From the NCBI RefSeq assembly GCF_019393635.1, contig NC_057861.1, positions 168,479,577 to 168,543,576 of the forward strand: a DNA stretch of 64,000 nucleotides. Direction: 5' to 3'. Below the pieces are notes generated by a model. That model was not told the origin of the DNA and did no database searches. It saw nothing but the letters and a program-made list of their open reading frames with translations. This document shows positions 10,055 through 22,610 of the stretch, in pieces (within the stretch, counting starts at the first letter, position 1; each line of letters begins with the position of its first letter). The translations under genes were made by a program, and so were the position numbers. The DNA is from Dromiciops gliroides (lineage: Eukaryota > Chordata > Mammalia > Microbiotheria > Microbiotheriidae).

Positions 10055-10235
10055 GGAAATACCACTGAGTCAGAGAGTCAGGGTTCAAATTCTTCCTCTG
10101 ACTCTTACAAAGTTACTCTGTGTGACCTTAAGCAAATCACTTTGCTCAGTTTCCTCACATGTAAAGTGAGCTCATTGACCAGATGGCCCCTGAGTTTCCC
10201 TCCTTCTTTAAATCTGACTTTATAGAATATCATAT
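10055..10235 (+). mobile_element. MIR-type SINE, sense
   Basis: GAGTCAGAGAGTCAGGGTTC, TGTGTGACCTTAAGCAAATC and CCAGATGGCCCCTGAGTTTC are in MIR order. Confidence 0.65.
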
Positions 10236-11270
10236 CCATCTTTTTCTTCTCATTCATACCGTAACCACTATATCAGGTCCCTGTTATCTCTCCCCTGGAT
10301 TATTGAAATAGACTTCTAATGCCTTCTGCTTCTCTTCTCTCTAATCCATCCTTCATATCACTGTGATAAAATAATGGAATTTGGCAGATGCCCAGGACCC
10401 CCACCTGATTGATTTAGTATTGTTTGAATTGGGTGAGAATGAGAAACTGGCTAAGTACCTACTTAAGGATGATTGGATGGAGGCCACACCTGGCCAGCCC
10501 TGATTGCCATGTTGGTGTACTACTGATGTCAGCAAGAGACTACTCTCAACCAACCAGCTTGAAGGACCTCCCATTTGGGGGAGGGAGAGAGGAACTAGGA
10601 AGGGGATGCTCGCTGATAGAAGAACTCTCTTTTTGGTGAGGAACCAGCATGGGGGCAGATGGAGAATGGAGGAGGGGCCCTCTTAGTTGTTCGAATACCA
10701 ACATGGTGGTGAGAGATTTCATGTGGGCTGCTAGGAAAGGAAATTGCTTTCTTTCTCTCTGGCTATACTGAATTAGATATGAGCTAGGATTTCTATGCTA
10801 TAAGGAATCTATTCTCAATCTCTCTCACTCTTCACTAACTTATAATATATGTTTTAACAAATCTTTAAAAGCCTAAACTCTTGTTGAATTTATCAGTGAT
10901 TTTAGCCAGTTTCCCCCCAAGACTGGGGGGGGGGACAGATTAGAACCCACAATTTAGATTTTAAACAACATACCACCAACAAATTTATATGGCTAAAGAA
11001 CAGTTCTGACCATGTCATAGCCCTGCTCAAGAGGCCTCTAAGAGAAAACTATCTATCTCTCTAAGTTGATTTTACATAATGACCCCTACATCCATTCCAA
11101 GCAAGCTTCTTTATTTGTGTCCTATACATAGTATCCCATTTCTCCCCTCAGCACCTTAGCACAAGATGTTTCTCATAACTAGAATACTCTCACTTCTCCC
11201 CTCTATTTCTTGCTGATTCTTTAATTATCCAATCTAAATTCTCTCTCTTCAGTTCCTCCCCCACCCATTG
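10236..11270 (+). mobile_element. L2 LINE 3' part, split by an LTR-like insertion
   Basis: TCTCCCCTGGATTATTGAAA to about 10370, then from about 10975 CAGTTCTGACCATGTCATAG and CAAGCAAGCTTCTTTATTTG, follow L2 in order. The segment between does not belong to L2. Confidence 0.6.
10374..10974 (+). mobile_element. LTR-like insertion
   Basis: Interrupts an L2. Its end (AAGCCTAAACTCTTGTTGAA, then GATTTTAGCCAG) resembles the ends of the LTRs at 7.9 kb and 55.4 kb. The borders are uncertain, and no retroviral coding sequence is seen. Confidence 0.45.
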
Positions 11271-12610
11271 AGAAGGCAAGGAATATGATATTCATTATGC
11301 ATGTGAAATCATTGAAAACATTTCCATATTAGCCATGTTTTAAAAAAAAGCAAAAGAAATAAAGTGAAAAAAATATGCTTCAATCTGCCCTTAGAGTTCA
11401 TTGGTTCTCTCTCTCCAAGTAGATAGCATTTTTCATCATGAGTCCTTTGGAATTGTCAAGGATTGTTGTACTGGTCAGAGAAGCTAAGTCCTTGTATACA
11501 AATACAATGCTATCCTGGCTCTGCTCACTTCACTTTATATCAGTTCATATAAGTCTTCTAGGGTTTGTTTTTTTTTTAAACATCCCTATCATCATTTCTT
11601 ACAACACAATAGTATTCTTTCACAATCATATACCACAACTTGTTTAGCCATTCCCAAATGATGGATGCCTGTTTAATTTCCAATTTTTTGCCATCACAAA
11701 AAGAATAACTAAAGATATTTTTGTGCATATGGGTCCTTATCCTTTTCTTCTGTTCTCTTTGGGATTCAGACTTAGTAGTGGTATGATTGGTTCAAAGGGT
11801 ATGCACAGTTTTATAGCCCTTTGGGCATAGTTCTAAATTTTTTTTTCAGAAAGTTTGTACCACTTCACAACTCCACCAATAGTGCATTAGTATACCTATT
11901 ATTATTCTAAATCCCCTTCAGCATTTTTCATTTTTCTCTGCCAGATTTTAGCCAATCATAGGTGTGAGATGGTGTCTCACAATTATTTTAATTTTCATTT
12001 CTCTAATTATTAGGGATTTAGAACTTTTTTATGTGACTATTGATAGCTTTGATTTCTTCTTCTGAAAACTTCCTGTTCATATTATCAACTGGGTAATGGC
12101 TTGTGTTTTTTATATATAAATTTGGCTCAGCTCTTTAAATATTTGAAAAATGAGACCTTTATTAGAGAAGCTTGTTATAAAATATTTCTCCCACTTTCTT
12201 ACTTTTCTTCCAATTTTGGCTATATTTGTTTTGTTTGTGCAAAATCTTTTTAATTTCATGTAATCAAAATTATGTATTTTACTTCCTGTGGTCCTTTCTA
12301 TCTCTTGTTTGGTCATAAATTCTTTTCTTACTCATAGGTCTGACAAGTAATTTTCTGCATATTCCCTTAATTTGCCTATGGTATTACTCTTTATATCTAA
12401 ATCATGTATCCATTTTGACCTTATTTTGGTATGCAGTGTGAGTTATTGCTTTATGCCTAGTTTCTGCCAAACCGCTTTTCAGTTTTCCCAGGCTTTTTGT
12501 CAAATAGTAAGTTATTGCCCCCCAAAAGCTTGGATTTTGGGGTTTATCAAACACTAGATTTCTATGACCATTTACCTCTACATATTATGTACCTAATCTA
12601 TTCCAGCAGC

Positions 12611-12765
12611 TTTTTTTTTTTTTTTTTTGGTGAGGCAATTGGGGTTAAGTGACTTGCCCAGGGTCATACAGCTAGCAAGTGTTAAGTGTCTGAGGCCAGA
12701 TTTGAACTCAGGTCCTCCGGACTCCAGGGCCAGTGCTCTATCCACTGTGCCACCTAGCTGCCCCC
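12611..12765 (-). mobile_element. Marsupial tRNA-like SINE, antisense, inside L1
   Basis: 18-bp T-run, GTGAGGCAATTGGGGTTAAG, ending CACCTAGCTGCCCC. The L1 17-mer GTACCTAATCTATTCCA occurs on both sides (12589-12605, 12792-12808). Confidence 0.93.
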
Positions 12766-12910
12766 AAATACTTTTAGAAGCTATTTTTTTTGTACCTAAT
12801 CTATTCCATTGATCAACCACTCTATTTCTTATCCAATAACAGAATGTTTTGATGATCACCAGTTTGTAGTATAGTTTTAGTTCTGGTATTGCTAAATTGC
12901 TTTTCTTCAG

Positions 12911-12930
12911 CCCCCCCCCCCCCCCCCCCC
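12911..12930 (+). repeat. Poly-C run
   Basis: Twenty C in a row within the antisense L1. Confidence 0.97.
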
Positions 12931-13338
12931 GCCAACTGATTGCCTTGATTTTCTTAACCTTTTGTTCTTCCAGATGAAGTTTGTTATTATTTTTTCTAGC
13001 TCTATAAAATAATTATTTGGTAGTTTAATTGGTATGGAACTGAATAAGTAAATTAATTTAGGTAGTATTGTCATTTTGATTATATTGGCTTGGCCTACCC
13101 ATGAGCAATTATTATTTCTCTAATTGTTTAGATCTATCTTTATTTCTCTAAAAAGTGTTTTGTAACTGTTTTGATAGAGTTCCTGTATGTATTTTAAAAA
13201 AAATTTTTATTTATAGTTTTCGGTTCCAATATCTATTCCTCCTTCCCTCCCTCCCCCCCCCCCAGGTGGCAAGCAATCTGATGGCAAGTAGACTCCCGAG
13301 TATTTTATACTGCCTCTAGTTATTTTATAACACAAATC

Positions 13339-13484
13339 TTTTTTTTTGTGTGAGGCAATTGGGGTTAAGTGACTTGCCCAGGGTCACACAGCTAGTAAGT
13401 GTCAAGTATCTGAGGCCAGATTTGAACTCAGGTCCTCCTGACTCCAGGGCCAGTGCTCTATCCACTGCACCACCTAGCTGCCCC
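13339..13484 (-). mobile_element. Marsupial tRNA-like SINE, antisense, inside L1
   Basis: T-run, antisense body and CACCTAGCTGCCCC end. Second SINE within the same L1. Confidence 0.93.
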
Positions 13485-14844
13485 TCCAGTTATTTTAAAT
13501 GGAATTTTTCTTTCCTTTTCTACTGGCTTTTGTTGATGATATATAGAAATGGTGATAATTTATGTGGCTTTATTTTAGATCCTACAACTTTGCTAAAATA
13601 ACTAATTATTTTGACTAATTTTTAGTTCATTCTCTTCCAGTTCTTTAAGTATATCATATACTCTGCAAAGAGAAATATTTTTGTTTTTTCATTGCCCATT
13701 TAAATTTCTTCAATTTCTTTTTTGGGGTCTTATTTCTATAGCTAGCATTTCTAGTACAATATTAAATAATAATAGTGATAATGGTATCCTTGCTTTGCCC
13801 CTTATTTTATTGGGAAGACTTCTAATTTATCTGTATTTCAGATAATGCTCATTCTTAGTTTTAGGTAGATACTACTTATTTTAAATAAAGCTCAATTTGT
13901 TCCTTTGTTTTCTAGTATTTTCAGTTGGAATAAGTGTTGTATTTTATCAAAAGCTTTTCCTGCATCTATTGAAATAATAATGTGATTTTTGTTGTTTTTG
14001 TTGATATGGTCTATTTTGCTTATAGTTTTCCTAATATTGAACTAGCCCTGCATTCCTGGTATAAATCCTACCTGGTCACAGTATATGATCTTTGTCATAT
14101 ATTGCTGTAGTCTCCTTGCTAATATTTTATTTTAAAATTTTTGTATCAATATTCATTAGCAAAACTGGTCTATCATTTTCTTTGTCTTGCTCTCCCTAGT
14201 TCAGGTATCAAAAAATAGTTGTATCATAGAAGGAATTTGGTACGACTCCTTTACCTATTTTTAAAATAGTTTATGTAGTATTGGAATTAATTGTTCTTTA
14301 ACTGTTAGAATTTTCTTGTAAATCCATCTAGTTCTGGGAATTTTTTCTCAGGGAGTTAGTTAATAACTTGTTCAACTTCTTTTTCTAAGATAAGGTCATT
14401 TAAATATTCTATTTCTTAGTCTGTTATTCTGGGTATTTATGTTTTTGTAAATATGTGGTCTTTTTACTTTCAATTGTATTAATCTCTCCTTCCTTTCATT
14501 AGCATTTCTATTTTGGTGTTAAACGGGGGATTTTGAACATATCATTTTCCCGGTGTTTTTTTTTTTAGTCTCATATCTAATTCACTGATTTGTTCTCTCT
14601 TTTATTGATTTAAGTGTTTAGGAATATAAAATTCCTCCTAATTACTTCTTTGGCTACATATCACAAATTTTGGCATGTAGTCTCATTGGTGATTACATAT
14701 CCAATTTTGGAGGCTTTGCAATGCTCAGGCTTGATATAATAAGCATCATGTCATCTGCAAATGAGTATACAGAAGAACTCACAGTTTACATGTATTTGCC
14801 TTTATGTGTCTCTATATACATAAACACTGACTTTCATTTTTTGT

Positions 14845-15095
14845 CATGCCCAGATGCCATCTCCTCTGTGAAACCTTCCCTAATACACCATACCATTGTT
14901 AATGGCCTCTCCCTCCACAAATTGGTGAGAATTGACCTATTTGTGTGCCAAATTGTTTCTTCTCAGTAAAATATAAAATCCTTGAGGCCAGGAATTAATT
15001 TTTGTCTCTGTATGCCCATTGCCTAGCACAATGCCTTCCTTGTACACAGTAAGCTTTTAATAAATGTTGAATTAAATTGAACTTACACATGTCCT
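14845..15095 (+). mobile_element. L2 LINE 3' end, sense
   Basis: GTGAAACCTTCCCTAATACA, AAAATCCTTGAGGCCAGGAA and AATAAATGTTGAATTAA are the L2 3' end in order. Confidence 0.75.
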
Positions 15096-15426
15096 ACTCA
15101 TGATTTCTAACCTATTAACCTTGGGTATCTTTCCTGCCGTTCCTAATGTTTTCTTTTGCTAGTGGAATTTATGATGTCTATATACAGTGGTTCTCCATCA
15201 TCATCCCTTCCTAACTGTGATTCTCATTCATTTCCCTTATCCTCAAAGTGCTCTCTTTGGATTTCCTGCCTGTATTACAACATTCTATTTGGTATGTAGA
15301 AAGCTGTTTACTTCTCATTCCAAATTCTCTGGGTATACAGATATGCTGTTTTCTTTCTTTCTTTCATATCTCTATTATAACAACCATGCCATACATTCAT
15401 ATAGTTATTTTCTCAAAACCTTGTAG
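15096..15426. other. Intron sequence, nothing recognised
   Basis: Two overlapping open frames of about 76-79 codons here have no motif and no codon-use signal I can see. Confidence 0.4.
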
Positions 15427-15765
15427 TTGTTTGTCCTTCATTCTTGAAGAGGACCGTGACATCAGGACAATGTTATGAGTTGCCATGATTTGGATTTAAG
15501 TGAGGGAGGGCTATGCAAAGTCACCAACCTCACTCTCTTCTCAAGAGCCATCTGGTGCAGTGGCAAGATATAGATGTAGATGTAGATATAGATGTAGATG
15601 TAGATATCAGGACAACTGGAGATGGCCCTAAATGTTTAAGGCAATTGGGGTTAAGTGATTTGCCCAGGGTCACACATCTAGTAAGTGCCTGAGGGGAGCT
15701 TTGAACTCAGGTCCTTCCAACTTCAGGGTCAGTGCTCTATCCACTGCACTGCCTATCTGCCTCTC
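15427..15765 (-). mobile_element. Composite SINE with tRNA-like antisense head
   Basis: GTTGTTTGTCCTTCATTCTTG through GGAGATGGCCCT is a long body that I recall from marsupial genomes. It is joined to an antisense tRNA-like part (GGCAATTGGGGTTAAGTGAT to CTGCCTATCTGCCTCT). A TAGATG/TAGATA run lies inside. Confidence 0.55.
15567..15607 (+). repeat. TAGATG/TAGATA hexamer run
   Basis: Six hexamers alternating TAGATG and TAGATA inside the composite SINE. Confidence 0.9.
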
Positions 15766-15769
15766 TCAA

Positions 15770-15935
15770 ACCCTTATGAAGTAGGTAGAGGAGGTATTCT
15801 TCCCATTTACAGAAGAGCTATCAAAGGATCAAATAACTTGCCTAGGACCACATATCTACTTAGTGGCATGGCTGAGGTAAGGCTCCAGCTCTCCTGATTC
15901 TTAGCCTCATAACCCTTCCACTAGATCATGATGCC
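15770..15935 (-). mobile_element. MIR-type SINE, antisense
   Basis: CTTATGAAGTAGGTAGAGGA, CCCATTTACAGAAGAGC and AACTTGCCTAGGACCACATA follow antisense MIR order. Confidence 0.65.
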
Positions 15936-16501
15936 TTACCTAATATGAAGTAAATTTGTTTTCCCCATCTTCCCTGATAGATTTAATATCTTCTTCCATT
16001 TGGAGTTAACTTCATCTTCCTCATCAAGACTTTTCCATTCAAGATTAATTTATAACTTTGCTTTCATTTTCTTCCCCTCCAATCTTGACCATCGTCCTCT
16101 CCCCTCACTATTCTTCTGGTATACTTCTCCCACTCTTAGCTCCCTACCTTCTTACCTACAACCTTTCTTTTGAGACAACCTCCCATTTTTTCTTCTTTGG
16201 ACCCCATTTTTTCAGCTTATTTTTGCAGTTTCTGTTAGCTATGCCTACACACTTTTCTTAGCCTCCTCTTGTGACCTCGACCATATTTAACTGTAACTTC
16301 AGAATATAGACTTGCACTATTCTTTTAAGTTTCACATACAATTTAAAACTTTGATGTTTATCAGAGGACGCTTACTGTAAATAGCAAAAATAATCATCAA
16401 TAGTAGTCAGATGGAATGAGCATACTATACCTCCATAGTCTTCAACAGCTCAGGAATCTTGAGATTTTTTTCACAGGATTATAGATCAAGATCTGTAAGA
16501 A

Positions 16502-16656
16502 GGGGGCAGCTAGGTGGCACAGTGGATAAAGCACCGGCCCTGGATTCAGGAGTACCTGAGTTCAAATCCAGCCTCGGACACTTGACACTTACTAGCCTTG
16601 TGACCCTGGGCAAGTCACTTAACCCCCATTGCCCTGCAAAAAAAAGGAAAAAAAAA
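16502..16656 (+). mobile_element. Marsupial tRNA-like SINE, sense
   Basis: Starts GGGGGCAGCTAGGTGGCACA and ends in an A-rich tail. CTGTAAGA before and after is a possible short target-site duplication. Confidence 0.93.
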
Positions 16657-16679
16657 GAACTGTAAGAGATGTTAGCTAC

Positions 16680-16822
16680 TACCTAGTTTAGTCCCCTCAT
16701 TTTACAGATGAGGAAATTGAATCTCAGAGAGATTAAGTGACTTGCCCAAGGTCACACAGGTAATATCATAGGTGGGATCTGAACCCAGGTCCTCTATCCC
16801 TAGAGCCAGTGCTATTTTTACT
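16680..16822 (-). mobile_element. MIR-type SINE, antisense
   Basis: CCCTCATTTTACAGATGAGG, then AAGTGACTTGCCCAAGGTCA and GATCTGAACCCAGGTCCTCT. Confidence 0.75.
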
Positions 16823-17048
16823 GTATCTACTGTATCTATCAATCTTGAAATTATCTATGAAGACATTTACAATTCTATTCATGTCTTTCCAAGATTAACT
16901 CTAGTTAATGACAGCTAAATCCTGTCCCTCTGACTTTACCATTATACTTCCTTGAGGAACTGGGCCATTTTTCTCACATGTCTACATTATTGCTGGGGGT
17001 TGGATTCCAACAAACATCTAGAACAGAATTGTGTTTATATTGATAGCA

Positions 17049-17195
17049 TTTTTTTTTTTAGTGAGGCAACTGGGGTTAAGTGACTTGCCCAGGGTCACAT
17101 AGCTAGTAAGTGTTAAGTGTTTGATGCCGGATTTGAACTCAGGTCCTCCTGAATCCAGGACTGGTGCTCTATTCACTGCACCACCTAGCTGCCCC
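17049..17195 (-). mobile_element. Marsupial tRNA-like SINE, antisense
   Basis: T-run and body ending CACCTAGCTGCCCC. GATAGCATTT at 17042-17051 and 17196-17205 is a perfect 10-bp target-site duplication. Confidence 0.94.
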
Positions 17196-17593
17196 GATAG
17201 CATTTATTTTTACATCACCTATTTTCCAAGTAGATCCCTCCCCTGAAACCATATTTTAAATGTTTTTTTTTTCTTTTTACATTGTCACCAAAAAAAAACT
17301 GGATCTCTCACTGTTTTCTGTGGCTACCTCTCATAGCTACAACCACATATGGTAGGACTATGGTAGTGGGGAATACTATCCACAGAGGATATCGTGCATA
17401 TGCAGACACACAGACACACTCACTCACTCTTTAAAGATGGCAAGCTTGAGGGCAATACCTAAGGGAATTGTCGGTGACTAAGTAATTTATCTTTAACTTC
17501 ACCCAGTGTTTTTTATTTGAGAGATTTGAGTGAGGAAGTTTCCTCAAAACTTCAATGTGTAATATAAACAGGAAAGTGTATTTCCTATTGTAT

Positions 17594-17833
17594 AGGTGGC
17601 ATAGTGGATAGAGTGGGGATCTGGAGTCAGAAAGACACATCTGAATTCAAATCTGGCCTCAGACATTTATTAGCTGGTGACTCTGGACAAGCCACTTAAC
17701 CCTCTTTGCCTCAGTTTCCTCATCTGTAAAATCAGCTGGAAAAGAAAATGGCAAACCACTCCAGCATATTTGCCAAGAAAACCCCAAATGGGGTCATGAA
17801 GAGTTGGACATGACTTAAATGACTAAACAACGT
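17594..17833 (+). mobile_element. SINE with RTE/BovB-like tail, sense
   Basis: tRNA-like head (AGGTGGCATAGTGGATAGAG), MIR-like middle (CCTCAGTTTCCTCATCTGTA) and tail ending ACATGACTTAAATGACTAAA CAAC. Confidence 0.85.
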
Positions 17834-17923
17834 GTTCCTACCCACTTGTAAAGATTTTGAAAGACCAGTGACTCAGCTCTGTCCATTGTTGTGGATTGGC
17901 TCTTATAACAATCATATATTCAC

Positions 17924-17995
<72 letters not shown>

Positions 17996-18021
17996 TTATC
18001 TATCCATATCATCTATCTATC
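17924..18021 (+). repeat. (CTAT)n microsatellite
   Basis: About 19 nearly perfect CTAT units, then interrupted copies. Confidence 0.97.
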
Positions 18022-19315
<1,294 letters not shown>

Positions 19316-19855
19316 TAGTACAGCATCTATTAAACACTGCACATGTGGTCTTTGACACTCTTCTTTACAGGGGTTGGTTGTAATAGTATTGTTTTCAGTC
19401 AATAATTAAGGATATTGTTCCCATATGATCTCATTTTATAAAATTCCTTCTTCCTCGGGTATCATAGAGAGATCAGATTACATTCACCAAGCAGACTGGG
19501 CAAGTTTCTGAGAGCAGCTCAGGAAAGACAACTTTTAAAGCAGAAGCAGGGAAGATAAGAATAGGAGCATAGGGAAGGTACAGGAAGAAAACAGGAATAG
19601 AAATTTGATTTCTGGACCCCCAAGAAAGATTGTATTGGGCTATGAGGGGGATGCCAATTCTTCCTCCCCAAAATAATCTCAACATTCTCTCTGGAATAAC
19701 CTCTCCTCCCATCTCTAAAATAGGCACTTAGACACTATCAAGGCTTTGTGGTAAGTAGCTATACCTTTGGGTAGGATAGGACATAAACAAGAAAGAAGAT
19801 GGTATGGCTGGTGAGAGAAAATCTTTAGAAATCATGGGATTGCATTAGTACTTCA

Positions 19856-20055
19856 GAGTCTTAGAAACCACCTAATCCAACCCCTTAATTGATGATGAGA
19901 AAACTGAGGTTCAAAGTGTGACAAATTCTACCATTGATTCATCCTATCTGTGTGATTTGCAGAGTGACACATGGATATTGTGTATCAATGGTAGTGTCTG
20001 AACCCAGACAGTCCTGATTTCAAGGCTATCATTCTATCCACTATGACACCACTTT
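19856..20055 (-). mobile_element. MIR-type SINE, antisense
   Basis: ACCACCTAATCCAACCCCTT, then GAGAAAACTGAGGTTCAAAG. Inside the 1.1-kb BMP6 intron. Confidence 0.55.
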
Positions 20056-20073
20056 GACTAAAGAAAATTGTTT

Positions 20074-20210
20074 GGGGCAGCTAGGTGATAGAGTGGATAG
20101 TGTACCAGCCCTGGAGTCAGGAGGGTCTGAGTTCAAATGCAGCCTCAGATACTTACTAGTTATATGACCCTGAGCAAATCACTTAACCCTGGTTGCCTCA
20201 AAAGAAAAAA
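20074..20210 (+). mobile_element. Marsupial tRNA-like SINE, sense, diverged
   Basis: GGGGCAGCTAGGTGATAGAG, with ACTTAACCCTGGTTGCCTCA and a short A-rich tail. More mismatches than other copies. Confidence 0.85.
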
Positions 20211-20411
20211 GTTAAATTGTTTCATTTGTTGCAATCACCCATTTAAGGGTATCCACTTGTGTATTAGTATTATTCTTTTCCCCCAAAACACTTTCCCCTA
20301 AGTATCCTATTTTTGTGGAGCCTGAGAGCCAAAGCAGGCTGATAAAGGGTAGGTGGATGGGGGGTGGGGGGACTGAATTGTGTAACTATAAGAATAATCT
20401 TAGAAAAATGA

Positions 20412-20657
<246 letters not shown>

Positions 20658-20826
20658 TGACTCACTCAAGAGTCTGGGGTGCCTTTAGGATCTTAGCTTT
20701 TCTTTGTTAGTGTGATATACTTAATCACCAAGAGATTTCAATGCTGAACTGCCTCCACAAAAGATGGGAAAAGATTCTATGCACTAACTATAGCCGATGG
20801 AGTTTATTGTCATGAATTCAGTCACC

Positions 20827-21036
20827 AGGATTTTTAACCTTTTTTGTGTCTTCAACACTTTTAATGGTCTGGTGAAGCCTATTGACTCAGAATAGTTTTA
20901 AATGCATAAAATAAAATATATAGGATTACAAAAAAAAATTTCAATGAAATATTATCTATCCATCCATCCATCCATCTATCTATGTATATTAAAAATTAAG
21001 TTCATAGGCCCCAGGGTAAGAACACCTGATCTCATA
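20827..21036 (+). mobile_element. Short DNA-transposon-like dispersed element
   Basis: TTTTTAACCTTTTTTGTGTC, GGTCTGGTGAAGCCTATTGA, ATAAAATATATAGGATTACA and CCCCAGGGTAAGAACACCTG. The same family recurs at 33468-33636. The outer ends are roughly inverted (a TTAACC type start and a GGTAAGAAC type end). A (TCCA/TCTA) run is internal. Confidence 0.5.
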
Positions 21037-21894
21037 CAAATAAGTGAGATTCATTTCACCTTTATATTTATCCAGACCTTGGACGCCTCCACTCAGCACA
21101 TCAGGATTAGGTGTTAAAATTTTGGAATTGCCTGAAAAAGCTGAAGAGGTCCTCGTATGTCATCTTTTGTAGCAGGATTCTTTTCTACTTTGTTAGATTT
21201 TTCCAACTCCTCTCCCCTGCAGGAGAGAGATCCCAAATTATGGGGCCAATCACATGGATTTATGCTTTTCTTCAACTTTAACATTTCAAGAATCTGTTAT
21301 TTCATTGGTGTAGGTAATCTCACCACAAGTTCAAGGCTGCAAATCCTCTATGATTTGTCTTTAGTGAATGGTCTTTGAGATTTGTTGTGGCTATCCTTCA
21401 GCTAGCTTGGTGACCAATCTCTCATAATGTAGCTAATCTGGAAGATATACAGTTCATCATGAGATCCATATTTGTAACCTTACATTTTGGAGGACATACT
21501 GAAGCTGCTATAGCTTTCAAGAACCTAATATTATTACTTTCCTATAGTGAGTAGTTATCTTTCAACTTACAAAAATCCAGATTCCTGAAGCTGTTAACAC
21601 CTCACTTGGTGGTACTCCTTGTAGGAGAGACTAAAAAGGTGGTATCTGGAAGAAGTATGTTTTATCTTCTTTGTAAAGATATATAAATTCAGTTGATTGC
21701 TATAATATCACTTCTTCATTGGGCCTCAGTTTACTTATCTGTAAAATTAGAGGGTTAAACTAAATGACCCATAGGGCCTCTTCAAGTTCTAAATCTATGA
21801 TGCTATGATTCCTTTAATCTCTTAACAATCTATAAATATTGGTCTTTCCCTCAAAGTTATAGGGATACCCATGAGGGGTTAGAGGGCTTTTAAA
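21037..21894. other. BMP6 large intron, nothing recognised
   Basis: Start of the 20.7-kb intron after the furin-site exon. No exon or confident repeat, except a short MIR-like piece near 21.72-21.80 kb (GCCTCAGTTTACTTATCTGT). Confidence 0.45.
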
Positions 21895-22610
21895 AAATGT
21901 TTTTAAAATATGTTTTATTGTTATCTTTTGGCTTTACATACCCTGATTTCCCCGTATCATTTATTTAAAGAAAGGAATATTTTTTAAAAATCAATAGATA
22001 TAATAGATATGAAAAATATGGCAAGATACATAATATCCCATAGCCCTCCCTGCCCTCCCACACACACACAGAGCAAAGTAAAATAGGGAAGTGTATCCTT
22101 TTACTTCTTCTTTGGGGTCAAGTTTGTCTTGTGTAATTTTGTAGCATTCCTTTTCAGTTGTTTTATAGTTGTTGTTCTTTCTATTTACATTGTTGTCATC
22201 AATGTGTATATCATTTTCTTGGCTCCACTTACTTTACTTTTCATGAGTTAATGTAAATCTGTTTCTCTATATTCATCATATTTGTCATTTCTTACAGCAC
22301 AGTAATATTCCATTACATTCATGTACTACCATTTGTTTAGCCATTCTTCAATTGCTAGGCATCTACTTTTGTTTTCATTTTTCTTCTACCACAAAGTGCT
22401 GCTATAAATATTTTGTTGTATATAGGACTTTTCTTTTTATCAGCAACCTCCATGGGGTACATAGCTATTACTGGAATCTTTGGGTTAAAGGGTATTTATG
22501 TTTTAGCCACTTTGTTTGCATAATTCCAAATTGCTTTCCAAAACAGTTGTATAAACTCACAGCCCCAATAACAAAGCTTTAATGTGCTTGTTGTCTTTCT
22601 AATACCATCA
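21895..22610 (-). mobile_element. L1 LINE 3' end, antisense
   Basis: Reversed L1 3' UTR and ORF2 end: TTTCTTACAGCACAGTAATATT, CCATTTGTTTAGCCATTCTT and AAAGTGCTGCTATAAATATT, parallel to 11.5-11.9 kb. Confidence 0.75.

Larger units (their letters stand above)
11275..14690 (-). mobile_element. L1 LINE, antisense, about 3.1 kb net
   Basis: Reversed L1 3' UTR (from about 11.3 kb) and much of ORF2, including GGTTCAAAGGGTATGCACAG, TTCCATTGATCAACCACTCT and CCAGCCCTGCATTCCTGGTA type phrases. Two SINEs (12611-12765, 13339-13484) are inserted and a poly-C run sits at 12911. ORF2 is broken by many stops and frameshifts. It is the largest single repeat in the window. Confidence 0.88.
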
